Source: Marmoricola sp. Leaf446 (GTDB taxonomy: Bacteria; Actinomycetota; Actinomycetes; Propionibacteriales; Nocardioidaceae). Taken from it: 53,393 nucleotides of DNA. The position numbers were made by a program, and so were the translations under genes. Shown piece after piece: positions 41,964 to 49,807 of the stretch; position 1 is the stretch's first letter, and every line of letters starts with the position of its first letter. The stretch covers positions 1,505,542 to 1,558,934 of the forward strand of contig NZ_LMRF01000001.1 of assembly GCF_001424755.1 (NCBI RefSeq), written 5' to 3'. The notes beneath the pieces were generated by a model. It did no database searches. It was not told where the DNA came from and was given only the letters and a program-made list of their open reading frames with translations.

Positions 41964-44785
41964 GCAGCCGCCCCGACCGTCCCAGCGCCGCCGAGCGCTA
42001 CTCCCGCTTCCGGGCCCACCAGGAGCACCCCATGCTGGCCGACTTCGCCTCCCGCCAGGCCTTCGCGCTCGACGACTTCCAGCTGCGCGCCTGCCGCGAG
42101 CTCGAGGACGGCCGCTCGGTCCTGGTCGCCGCCCCCACCGGCTCGGGCAAGACGATCGTGGGCGAGTTCGCGGTGCACCTGGCGCTGGAGTCGGGCCGCA
42201 AGGCGTTCTACACGACCCCGATCAAGGCGCTGTCCAACCAGAAGTTCCACGACCTGTCGATGCGCTACGGCCCCGAGAACGTCGGCCTGCTCACCGGCGA
42301 CAACAGCATCAACGGCGAGGCGCCGGTGGTGGTGATGACCACCGAGGTCCTCCGCAACATGCTGTACGCCGGCTCACGGACCCTCGACACGCTCGGGTTC
42401 GTCGTCATGGACGAGGTGCACTACCTCGCCGACCGGATCCGCGGCGCGGTCTGGGAGGAGGTGATCATCCACCTGCCCGAGTCGGTGGCCGTCGCCTCGC
42501 TGTCGGCCACCGTCAGCAACGCCGAGGAGTTCGGCGAGTGGCTGGGCACCGTGCGCGGCGAGACCACCACGATCGTGGAGGAGCGCCGCCCCGTCCCGCT
42601 CTACCAGCACGTGATCGCCGGGCGACGGATGTACGACCTGTTCGCCGACGAGGAGACCGCCGACCCCACCCGCGACCGACAACCCCGGGTCAACCCGCAG
42701 CTGGAGAAGCTGGCCCGCGACGACTGGGCCCGTGGCCGGATGAAGGACCGTCGCGCCCCGCGCGGGGGCAAGCGCCCGCAGTCGGGCTCGAACGGCGCCC
42801 GTGGCGCCTGGACCCCCACCCGCGCCCAGGTCGTCGAGCAGCTCGACCGGGCTGGGCTGCTGCCGGCCATCGTGTTCATCTTCAGCCGGATCGGCTGCGA
42901 CGCCGCGGTCCAGCAGTGCTTGGAGGCCAACCTGCGGCTGACCAGCCCCGCCGAGCGCGAGGAGATCTACGCCTTCGTGGAGGAGCGGTGTGCCGACCTC
43001 CCCGACGAGGACCTGCAGGCGCTGGGCTACCACGAGTTCCTCGACGGCCTCACCCGCGGCATCGCGGCCCACCACGCGGGGATGCTGCCGAAGTTCAAGG
43101 AGTGCGTCGAGGAGCTGTTCCTGCGGGGGCTGTGCCGCGTCGTGTTCGCCACCGAGACGCTGGCGCTGGGCATCAACATGCCCGCCCGGTCGGTAGTGAT
43201 CGAGAAGCTGTCGAAGTGGAACGGCGAGACCCACGCCGACCTGTCGCCGGGGGAGTACACCCAGCTGACCGGTCGCGCAGGGCGCCGCGGCATCGACGTC
43301 GAGGGGCACGGCGTCGTGCTGTGGCAGCAGGGGCTCGACCCGTCGTCGGTGGCCGGTCTGGCCTCCACGCGCACCTACCCGCTGCGGTCGAGCTTCCGGC
43401 CGTCGTACAACATGGCGGTCAACCTGGTCCACCAGTTCGGCCGTGACCGGGCGCGCGAGCTGCTGGAGTCCTCCTTCGCGCAGTTCCAGGCCGACAAGGC
43501 CGTCGTGGGCCTGGCACGGCAGCTGCGCAAGAGCGACGACGCGCTCGCGGGGTACGCCGACGCCGCCGCCTGCGACCGCGGCGACTTCATGGAGTACGCC
43601 GGGCTGCGCCACCAGCTCTCCGACACCGAGCGCGACCTCGCCAAGTCGCGCCGCTTCGACCGTCGCCAGGAGGTGCTCGACTCGCTGGAGGCGCTGCGAC
43701 CCGGCGACGTGATCGAGGTGCCGAGCGGCCGGTTCGCCGGCATCGCCGTCGTGATCGACCCCGGCACGCGGGCCGACCGGGACGGACCGCGTCCCTACGT
43801 GCTCACCGCCGACCGCCACGCCCGCCGGCTCAGCCTGACCGACTTCGCCACGCCGGTGGGGTCGATCACCCGGCTGAAGATCCCGCGCAGCTTCAACGGC
43901 CGCAACCCCCAGTCGCGCCGCGACCTGGCCAACGCGCTGAAGGAGCGGACCCACGGGTTCGCGCCGCCCCCGCCCGGCCGGGACGGGCGCTCCGGCCACG
44001 GCCCGGCGCGCTCCAGCACCGGTCGCTCCGGCATGGAGGACAGCCGCATCGAGGACCTGCGCCGGCGGCTGCGCGCCCACCCCTGCCACGAGTGCCCCGA
44101 CCGCGAGGACCACGCCCGCTGGGCCGAGCGGTGGTTCAAGCTCGAGCGCGACTCTGCCACGCTGCGCCGCCGCATCGAGCAGCGCACCAACACCATCGCG
44201 CGCCGCTTCGACCGCGTCTGCGAGGTGCTGGCCACGCTCGGCTACCTCGAGGGCGAGGGTTCCGACCTGGTCGTGACCGACCGCGGCCGCACCCTGATGC
44301 GGATCTACAACGAGATGGACCTGCTCACCGCCGAGTCGCTGCGGGCCGGGCTGTGGGACGGCCTCGACGCCTCCGAGCTGGCCGCGGTGCTCTCGACCCT
44401 GGTCTACGAGTCCCGACGGCCCGACGACGCGGCCACCCCGAGGCTGCCGGCCTCGGGCCCGGTCCGCGAGGTGCTGGCCGAGATGGTCTCGACGTGGTCC
44501 GACCTCGACGCGCTCGAGCGCGAGCACCACCTCGACCAGCTCCACGAGCCCGACCTGGGGTTCGTCTGGGCGGCGTGGCGCTGGGCCGAGGGCGACGAGC
44601 TCGACGACATCCTGCGGGTCACCGACCTGTCCGCCGGAGACTTCGTGCGGTGGGTCAAGCAGCTGCTCGACCTCGCCGACCAGGTTGCCGACGCCGCGGG
44701 GTCCGGCGCGCTGCGGACCACCGCTCGTGAGACGGCCGGGCGGCTGCGGCGCGGCGTCGTGGCCTACTCCTCGGTCAGCAGCTAG
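41960..44785 (+). CDS. helY: Ski2-like DEAD/DEAH box RNA helicase HelY
   Basis: The 941-residue helicase shows motif I PTGSGKTIVGEF, DEVHYL (DEVH box), SLSATVSN, the Ski2-type HHAGMLPKFKECVEELF and motif VI QLTGRAGRRGID. The C-terminal region, from about residue 560, matches the DSHCT domain of Ski2/Mtr4-like proteins. It likely unwinds RNA in processing or decay. It is commonly found after the tat genes in actinobacteria. Confidence 0.94.
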   Translation: MSSRPDRPSAAERYSRFRAHQEHPMLADFASRQAFALDDFQLRACRELEDGRSVLVAAPTGSGKTIVGEFAVHLALESGRKAFYTTPIKALSNQKFHDLSMRYGPENVGLLTGDNSINGEAPVVVMTTEVLRNMLYAGSRTLDTLGFVVMDEVHYLADRIRGAVWEEVIIHLPESVAVASLSATVSNAEEFGEWLGTVRGETTTIVEERRPVPLYQHVIAGRRMYDLFADEETADPTRDRQPRVNPQLEKLARDDWARGRMKDRRAPRGGKRPQSGSNGARGAWTPTRAQVVEQLDRAGLLPAIVFIFSRIGCDAAVQQCLEANLRLTSPAEREEIYAFVEERCADLPDEDLQALGYHEFLDGLTRGIAAHHAGMLPKFKECVEELFLRGLCRVVFATETLALGINMPARSVVIEKLSKWNGETHADLSPGEYTQLTGRAGRRGIDVEGHGVVLWQQGLDPSSVAGLASTRTYPLRSSFRPSYNMAVNLVHQFGRDRARELLESSFAQFQADKAVVGLARQLRKSDDALAGYADAAACDRGDFMEYAGLRHQLSDTERDLAKSRRFDRRQEVLDSLEALRPGDVIEVPSGRFAGIAVVIDPGTRADRDGPRPYVLTADRHARRLSLTDFATPVGSITRLKIPRSFNGRNPQSRRDLANALKERTHGFAPPPPGRDGRSGHGPARSSTGRSGMEDSRIEDLRRRLRAHPCHECPDREDHARWAERWFKLERDSATLRRRIEQRTNTIARRFDRVCEVLATLGYLEGEGSDLVVTDRGRTLMRIYNEMDLLTAESLRAGLWDGLDASELAAVLSTLVYESRRPDDAATPRLPASGPVREVLAEMVSTWSDLDALEREHHLDQLHEPDLGFVWAAWRWAEGDELDDILRVTDLSAGDFVRWVKQLLDLADQVADAAGSGALRTTARETAGRLRRGVVAYSSVSS

Positions 44786-44806
44786 GTCCGGCCGGAAACC
44801 GGCGGG

Positions 44807-45754
44807 TCAGCCGGCGGGGAGCAGCGCCGCCGCGAGCTCCTCCTCGATCAGCTCGGCGTGGATCATGGCACCGGCGGTGGTGCCCGCCGCTCCGCTCGCG
44901 CCGACCTGGGCGGTCAGGTCGCAGACGTTGCCGGCGAGGAAGACGCCCTCGACGCTGCTGTGCCCGGTCACCTCCGCCGGGTAGTGCTGGCCCATCCCCG
45001 TCGGGTGGGCCACCGGCTCCAGCCCGAGGTCGTCGAGCACGGCCGAGCGCGCCACCATGCGCGGGGCCACCACCACCGCGTCCAGCGGCAGCCTCGTCCC
45101 GTCCTCCAGTCGTACGCCGGACAGCCGGCCGGGCTCGCCCTCCAGCGCCGTCACCCGCCCGGTCACCACCGCCACGCCGGCAGCGCTGAGCCGCGGCAGG
45201 TCGGCCTCGTCCGGAGGGACCTCGTGGGCCAGCAGCACCACCCGGTCCGAGAGCCGGCTGAAGAGCACCGCCTGGTGGACCGCCATCGGGCCGGTGGCGA
45301 GCACCCCGATGCGCTGGTCGCGCACCTCCCAGCCGTGGCAGAACGGGCAGTGCAGCACCTGGTGGCCCCACCGCTCGGCCAGCCCCGGCAGGTCGGGCAG
45401 CTCGTCCACCAGGCCGGTCGTCACCAGCAGTCGCCGACCGGTCACGGCCGTCCCGTCGTCGAGGTCCACCTCGAAGCCGGTGCCGGCGCGACGGGCGCCG
45501 ACGGCGCGGCCGCGGCGTACCTCCCCGCCGTAGGTCTCCAGGTCGGCCCGTCCCTGCGCCAGCAGGTCGAGGGGCGATACCCCCTCGCGACCCAGCAGGT
45601 TGTGCACCCCCTCGGCGGGGGCGTTGCGCGGGGAGCCGGCGTCGACCACCAGGACCCGCCGCCGCGACCGCGCCAGCGCGACCGCCCCGCTCAGCCCGGC
45701 GGCACCGCCACCCACCACCACCACGTCGTACCCGTCCCGCTGCTGCGCGGCCAT
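44807..45754 (-). CDS. Thioredoxin-reductase-like FAD oxidoreductase
   Basis: The 315-residue flavoprotein has the FAD motif VVVVGGGAAGLSGAVAL at residue 10, the CPFCHGWE active-site CxxC in the middle, and the C-terminal FAD segment VFLAGNVCDLTAQVG. This layout is that of low-molecular-weight thioredoxin reductases, but the CPFC sequence and lack of an adjacent thioredoxin gene point to the broader actinobacterial TrxR-like group with unknown partner. ATG 45754 has AGAGGAGA upstream. It is divergent from the XRE-cupin regulator. Confidence 0.9.
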   Translation of the reverse strand: MAAQQRDGYDVVVVGGGAAGLSGAVALARSRRRVLVVDAGSPRNAPAEGVHNLLGREGVSPLDLLAQGRADLETYGGEVRRGRAVGARRAGTGFEVDLDDGTAVTGRRLLVTTGLVDELPDLPGLAERWGHQVLHCPFCHGWEVRDQRIGVLATGPMAVHQAVLFSRLSDRVVLLAHEVPPDEADLPRLSAAGVAVVTGRVTALEGEPGRLSGVRLEDGTRLPLDAVVVAPRMVARSAVLDDLGLEPVAHPTGMGQHYPAEVTGHSSVEGVFLAGNVCDLTAQVGASGAAGTTAGAMIHAELIEEELAAALLPAG

Positions 45755-45815
45755 GTCCGTCTCCTCTCGTCGGTGCCAACACCCTGCGACGCGGCCACGA
45801 CCGACGGCAAATCGC

Positions 45816-45832
45816 GTTGCCGATGTGGCAAC
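45816..45832. promoter_or_regulatory. Operator-like palindrome between the TrxR-like and XRE-cupin genes
   Basis: GTTGCC-N5-GGCAAC is a perfect 6-base inverted repeat ending nine bases before the regulator ATG. It overlaps TATGTT on the minus strand (45830-45835), a possible -10 of the flavoprotein gene. It is a natural site for the XRE regulator to control both genes. Confidence 0.6.
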
Positions 45833-45841
45833 ATAGGGGGC

Positions 45842-46447
45842 ATGGACGAGCTCGAGACCGTGCTGGACTCCGTCGGCCCCCGGCTGCGGGCGCTGCGCCT
45901 GGAGGCCGGGCTGACCCTGGCGGACCTCGCCACCACGACCGGCATCTCGGTCAGCACGCTCTCGCGGCTGGAGTCCGGGGGGCGCCGGCCCACCCTGGAG
46001 CTGCTGCTCCCGCTCGCCCGCGCCCACGGCCTGGCCCTCGACGACCTCGTGGAGGCCAGCGGTGCGGCGGACCCGCGGGTCCCGCAGCGAGCGGTGACCC
46101 GCGGGGGCATGACGATGGTGCCGCTCAGCCGACGCGCCGGCGGGCTGCAGGCCTACAAGCTGACGATCCCGCCGGGGCGACGGCGCCGGGAGCCCGACCC
46201 GCAGACGCACGAGGGCTACGAGTGGCTCTACGTGCTCGACGGTCGGCTGCGGATGGTGCTCGGCGAGCACGACGTCGTGCTGGAGCCCGGCGAGGTCGCG
46301 GAGTTCGACACCCGGCTGCCGCACTGGTTCGGCGGGGCCGACGAGCGGCGCGTGGAGTTCCTGTCGATCTTCGGTCGCGAGGGCGAGCGGATGCACACCC
46401 GGGCCCGGTCGACCGACCGGGGCGACGCGCGCCCGGCGCCGGGCTAG
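45842..46447 (+). CDS. XRE family regulator with cupin sensor domain
   Basis: The 201-residue protein joins an N-terminal helix-turn-helix, about residues 12-68 (LTLADLATTTGISVSTLSRLE), to a C-terminal cupin domain, about 105-185 (THEGYEWLYVLDGRLRMVL, LEPGEVAEFDTRLPHWFG). Cupins in such regulators bind small ligands. It probably represses itself and the divergent flavoprotein gene through the palindrome between them. Its TAG stop shares the bases CTAG with the convergent exonuclease stop. Confidence 0.9.
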   Translation: MDELETVLDSVGPRLRALRLEAGLTLADLATTTGISVSTLSRLESGGRRPTLELLLPLARAHGLALDDLVEASGAADPRVPQRAVTRGGMTMVPLSRRAGGLQAYKLTIPPGRRRREPDPQTHEGYEWLYVLDGRLRMVLGEHDVVLEPGEVAEFDTRLPHWFGGADERRVEFLSIFGREGERMHTRARSTDRGDARPAPG

Positions 46448-47403
46448 GCGCGCGCGGCGAGGACCTCGCGCAGCCGCTCGACCGGGCTGCTCAGGCCCCA
46501 CTGCTCGGCGATGGCGTCGAGCATCTCGGGGTCGGCGGGGGAGGCGGGCAGGGCGAGGTCGGGGCCGCCCAGGTCGAGGTCGCGCACCACGGCGACCACC
46601 CGAGGTGCCACCTCGAGGTAGTCCAGCGCCGCCTTCACCTTGCCCCGGGGGCCGGGACCCATCTCGGAGTCGGGGTCGGCGCCCTCGGGGTCGGTGGCGG
46701 CGGCGACGATCGCGTCGAGGTCGCCGAATCGCCCGAGCAGCACGGCCGCGGTCTTGTCGCCGATGCCGGCCACGCCGGGCAGGCCGTCGGAGGAGTCGCC
46801 GCGCAGGGTCGCGAAGGCGGCGTACTGCGCGGCCTCGACGCCGTAGCGCTCTCGCACCCAGGCCTCGTCGACCCGCTCGTGCTTGCCGACGCCACGGGCG
46901 GTGTAGAGCACCCGCACCTGCTGCTCGTCGTCGACGAGCTGGAACAGGTCGCGGTCGCCGGTGACCACGTCGACGGGCATGCCGGCCCCGGTCGCCAGCG
47001 TGCCGATGACGTCGTCGGCCTCGTGGTGGTCGGCGCCCACGACGGCGATCCCGAACGCCTCCAGCACCGCCTCGATGATCGGCACCTGCTTCTCCAGCGG
47101 GTCGGGCACCTCCTCGACGTCGGGGTCGGACTGCCGCTCGGCGACCACGCGGTGCGCCTTGTAGGTCGGGATCAGGTCGACGCGCCACTGCGGTCGCCAG
47201 TCGTTGTCCCAGCAGCAGGCCAGGTGCGTCGGCTCGTAGTCGGCCACCAGCCGGCTGATGAAGTCGAGCAGCCCGCGCACGGCGTTGACCGGGGTGCCGT
47301 CGGGTGCGGTGACCGAGTCGGGCACGCCGAAGAAGGCCCGGAAGTAGAGCGATGCGGTGTCGAGGAGCATCAGGCGCTGCGGTGCGGGCGGGGGAGCGGG
47401 CAT
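46444..47403 (-). CDS. 5'-3' exonuclease (PolI-type FEN domain)
   Basis: The 319-residue protein matches the N-terminal exonuclease domain of DNA polymerase I as a separate protein: LLDTASLYFRAFFG, CWDNDWRPQWRVDLIPTYK, HHEADDVIGTLA, VVTGDRDLFQLVDD and the helix-hairpin-helix GLPGVAGIGDKTAAVLL. The acidic metal ligands appear intact. It likely removes RNA primers or flaps. The ATG at 47403 lies six bases after TAGGCT. Its stop overlaps that of the XRE gene. Confidence 0.93.
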   Translation of the reverse strand: MPAPPPAPQRLMLLDTASLYFRAFFGVPDSVTAPDGTPVNAVRGLLDFISRLVADYEPTHLACCWDNDWRPQWRVDLIPTYKAHRVVAERQSDPDVEEVPDPLEKQVPIIEAVLEAFGIAVVGADHHEADDVIGTLATGAGMPVDVVTGDRDLFQLVDDEQQVRVLYTARGVGKHERVDEAWVRERYGVEAAQYAAFATLRGDSSDGLPGVAGIGDKTAAVLLGRFGDLDAIVAAATDPEGADPDSEMGPGPRGKVKAALDYLEVAPRVVAVVRDLDLGGPDLALPASPADPEMLDAIAEQWGLSSPVERLREVLAARA

Positions 47404-47409
47404 GGCCGC

Positions 47410-47415
47410 AGCCTA
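47410..47415 (-). promoter_or_regulatory. -10 element of the exonuclease gene, leaderless
   Basis: TAGGCT on the minus strand ends six bases before ATG 47403. Confidence 0.6.
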
Positions 47416-47468
47416 GGCGCGACCGGGGACGGCCGCCCGGTGCGCCGCTCCCCGGCCCGACCGGCCGC

Positions 47469-47474
47469 TAGGGT
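47469..47474 (+). promoter_or_regulatory. -10 element of the asnC-like gene, leaderless
   Basis: TAGGGT ends seven bases before GTG 47482. Confidence 0.65.
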
Positions 47475-47481
47475 CTCCCGC

Positions 47482-47919
47482 GTGGAGAACAAGGACCGGC
47501 AGATCCTGCGGCTGCTCGCCGACGACGGCCGGATGTCCTACACCGACCTCGGCAAGGCCACCGGCCTCTCGACCAGCGCCGTGCACCAGCGGGTCAAGCG
47601 GCTCGAGGAGCGCGGCCTGATCCTGGGGTACGGCGCGACGATCGACCACGCCGCCGCCGGCAAGCCGCTCACGGCGTTCGTCAGCATCACGCCGATCGAC
47701 GTGTCGCGGCCCGACGACTACCCCGAGAAGCTCCGGGGCGTGGAGGAGATCGAGTCGTGCTGGTCGGTGGCCGGCGAGGAGTCCTACATCCTCAAGGTCC
47801 GCGTCGCGACCCCGGCCGACCTGGAGGACCTGCTCGCCCGGGTGCGCGCCGCCGCCCACGTCTCGACGCGCACGACCATCGTGCTGTCCACGCCGTTCGA
47901 GAACCGCGCGACGCACTAG
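47482..47919 (+). CDS. Lrp/AsnC family transcriptional regulator
   Basis: The 145-residue protein has the Lrp winged helix (DRQILRLLADDGRMSYTDLGKATGL, with SAVHQRVKRLEERGLI as recognition region) followed by the RAM ligand-binding domain (VSITPIDVS, VEEIESCWSVAGEESYILKV, VSTRTTIVLSTPFE). Such regulators respond to amino acids. The target is unknown. The GTG follows TAGGGT by seven bases. It is divergent from the exonuclease gene and convergent with the VOC gene, sharing a CTAG double stop. Confidence 0.92.
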   Translation: MENKDRQILRLLADDGRMSYTDLGKATGLSTSAVHQRVKRLEERGLILGYGATIDHAAAGKPLTAFVSITPIDVSRPDDYPEKLRGVEEIESCWSVAGEESYILKVRVATPADLEDLLARVRAAAHVSTRTTIVLSTPFENRATH

Positions 47920-48392
47920 GCCTTCACCGCGGCCTCGAGGTCGGCGATCGAGAACGGCACGCCGTCGAGCGTCATGAAGTAGGCCACTGCCCGCGGCGCC
48001 TTCTCCGGGTCGCCGAGGTGGTCGTCGAGCGCGGCGGGGTAGACCTGCCAGGCGAAGCCGAAGCGGTCCGAGAGCCACCCGCACGGGCCGCCCTTGCCCC
48101 CGTCGGTCAGGCCCGTCCAGAGGCGGTCGATCTCCTCCTGGGTGTCGCAGGGCACCGCCAGGGACACCGACTCGTTGGGCTCGAAGCGGGTGTCACCGCC
48201 GTTGATGGCGGTGTAGGCCTGTCCCTGCAGCTCGAACACGACGGCCATCGGCTGGCCCGCGAGCTCACCGGCCTCCTCGCCGTAGGCCATGGTCGACACC
48301 ACCCGGGAGTCGGGGAAGAGCGAGACCCAGTGGTCGACGGCCTCCTGGATCCGGCCGTCGTTGATCCACAGGTTGACGTTGACAGGTCGCAT
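47916..48392 (-). CDS. VOC family protein (PhnB-like)
   Basis: The 158-residue protein resembles the PhnB/'3-demethylubiquinone-9 3-methyltransferase' branch of the VOC superfamily: NVNLWINDGRIQEAVDHWVSLFPDS at the start, AINGGDTRFEPNESVSL, and GPCGWLSDRFGFAWQVYP. Members are mostly uncharacterised; some bind metals and act on small molecules. ATG 48392 has GAGGAG six bases upstream. The stop is shared with the convergent AsnC-type gene. Confidence 0.88.
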   Translation of the reverse strand: MRPVNVNLWINDGRIQEAVDHWVSLFPDSRVVSTMAYGEEAGELAGQPMAVVFELQGQAYTAINGGDTRFEPNESVSLAVPCDTQEEIDRLWTGLTDGGKGGPCGWLSDRFGFAWQVYPAALDDHLGDPEKAPRAVAYFMTLDGVPFSIADLEAAVKA

Positions 48393-48451
48393 GACGGGCT
48401 CCTCGGGGTGGATTGGTTCTCACCGGGTCAGACCGGCGCCGGGACCAGGAC

Positions 48452-49696
48452 TCATCGGGGCGCGGCGCCGAGGCGGCGTACGACGGGAGCGCTGGACCCC
48501 GGCAGCACCGGGGAGCCGGGGTCGGGCAGCCGCAGCGTGGCCTCGACACCGGGGGAGAGGCGGTAGGGCCCCGAGAGCACCACGCTGCCGAGCAGCCGCC
48601 GCAGCCGCGAGAGCTCGGCACGGACGGTGACCACCCGGGTGGCGTCGTCGAAGAGGTCGGCGGCGAGGTCGGCGGCGGAGCGGCCCTCGGGTCCGGCCGC
48701 CAGCAGCGCGAGCAGGATCTCGGCGTGGCGCGGGGAGAGCCGCCGCGACCAGTCACCGCTCGGCGCGGCCACCTCGAGCGTCGGCGCGGTCCGCAGGTCG
48801 AGCACCAGCCGGGTGGCCGTCGACGTCGTGTCGCCCAGCCGCAGCAGCCAGCCGCCGGCGAGCGGCTCGGCGACCGCCTCGCCCAGCGTGGGCAGCCACA
48901 GCCGGCCGCCGGCGAGGTCGTGCGGCAGCGCGACGCGCTCGGGAGCCCGGGAGCCGACGGCCGCGGCGAGGTGGCCGAACCGGTCGACGGCGAGCACGTC
49001 GCCGCTCACGCCCGCCAGCACCGGCGCGGCGACCGCCCGCAACCGGTCGAGGTCGCTGCGGTGCTGCTCGACCACCTCGAGGCTGGTCATCCGCGCCGCG
49101 AGCTCCACCAGGGCGAGCTCGGCCGGGTGCATCCCGCGCGAGGGCCCGCTGACGTCGACCACCCCGAGGACGCGGCCCGACCAGGGGTCGCGGATCGGGG
49201 CGGCGGCGCAGCCCCAGCGGGTGTGGGACTCCACGAAGTGCTCGGGGCCCTGGATGTGGACGCCCTCGCCGAGCACCAGGCTGGTGCCGATGGCGTTGGT
49301 GCCGACGTTGCCCTCGGTCCACGACGAGCCGCCGACGAAGCCGAGGTCGTCCGCGGCACGGCGTACGCCCGAGGAGCCGGCGCGCCACAGCACCCGACCC
49401 TCGGGGTCGGCCACCACGACCATCTGGCCCGCGTCGATGACCGAGGCGAGGGTCTGCGTCAGCCGCGGGACGTACGCCGCGAGCCCGCTCTCGGCGCGCC
49501 GCCGCTCCAGCTCGGCGCCCCCGAGCGGGGCGACGTCCGGTTGCGAGCCGGGCTCGAGACCGCAGGCGGCCACCCGCCGCCAGGACGCCGCCACCGGTCC
49601 GCGCGGGGCGGGGACCGGCCCGGGGCCCCCGCCGAGCGCTACGTCGCGGAGGCGCTGCAGCCCGACGAGGTCGGGGCGGTCGTGACGCTGCGGCAC
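48452..49696 (-). CDS. GAF domain transcriptional regulator, AcoR-like
   Basis: The 414-residue protein has an N-terminal region typical of acetoin-type activators (SWRRVAACGLEP), a GAF domain around residues 65-210 (VVVADPEGRVLWRAG, EGNVGTNAIGTSLVLGEGVHIQGPEHF, SGRVLGVVDVSG), and a C-terminal winged-helix-like DNA-binding part (SPRHAEILLALLAAGPEGRSAADLAADLF). There is no sigma-54 AAA domain. It probably controls the divergent monooxygenase gene. GTG 49696 with GGAGG four bases upstream is the best start. Confidence 0.82.
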   Translation of the reverse strand: MPQRHDRPDLVGLQRLRDVALGGGPGPVPAPRGPVAASWRRVAACGLEPGSQPDVAPLGGAELERRRAESGLAAYVPRLTQTLASVIDAGQMVVVADPEGRVLWRAGSSGVRRAADDLGFVGGSSWTEGNVGTNAIGTSLVLGEGVHIQGPEHFVESHTRWGCAAAPIRDPWSGRVLGVVDVSGPSRGMHPAELALVELAARMTSLEVVEQHRSDLDRLRAVAAPVLAGVSGDVLAVDRFGHLAAAVGSRAPERVALPHDLAGGRLWLPTLGEAVAEPLAGGWLLRLGDTTSTATRLVLDLRTAPTLEVAAPSGDWSRRLSPRHAEILLALLAAGPEGRSAADLAADLFDDATRVVTVRAELSRLRRLLGSVVLSGPYRLSPGVEATLRLPDPGSPVLPGSSAPVVRRLGAAPR

Positions 49697-49727
49697 GGGT
49701 CCTCCGAGGCGAGCCGGTCGGGTGAGG

Positions 49728-49742
49728 TGCAACGTCCTGCAA
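49728..49742. promoter_or_regulatory. TGCAA direct repeats between the regulator and monooxygenase genes
   Basis: TGCAA occurs at 49728-49732 and 49738-49742, exactly one helical turn apart, in the 111-base divergent gap. Such spacing suits a dimer binding direct half-sites. Confidence 0.45.
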
Positions 49743-49807
49743 CCCTGTCGCCCAGGGGTCGCGGCCGTGTGTGCTCGGTCACACCAGCCTAGGCGAAGGA
49801 GACGTAC

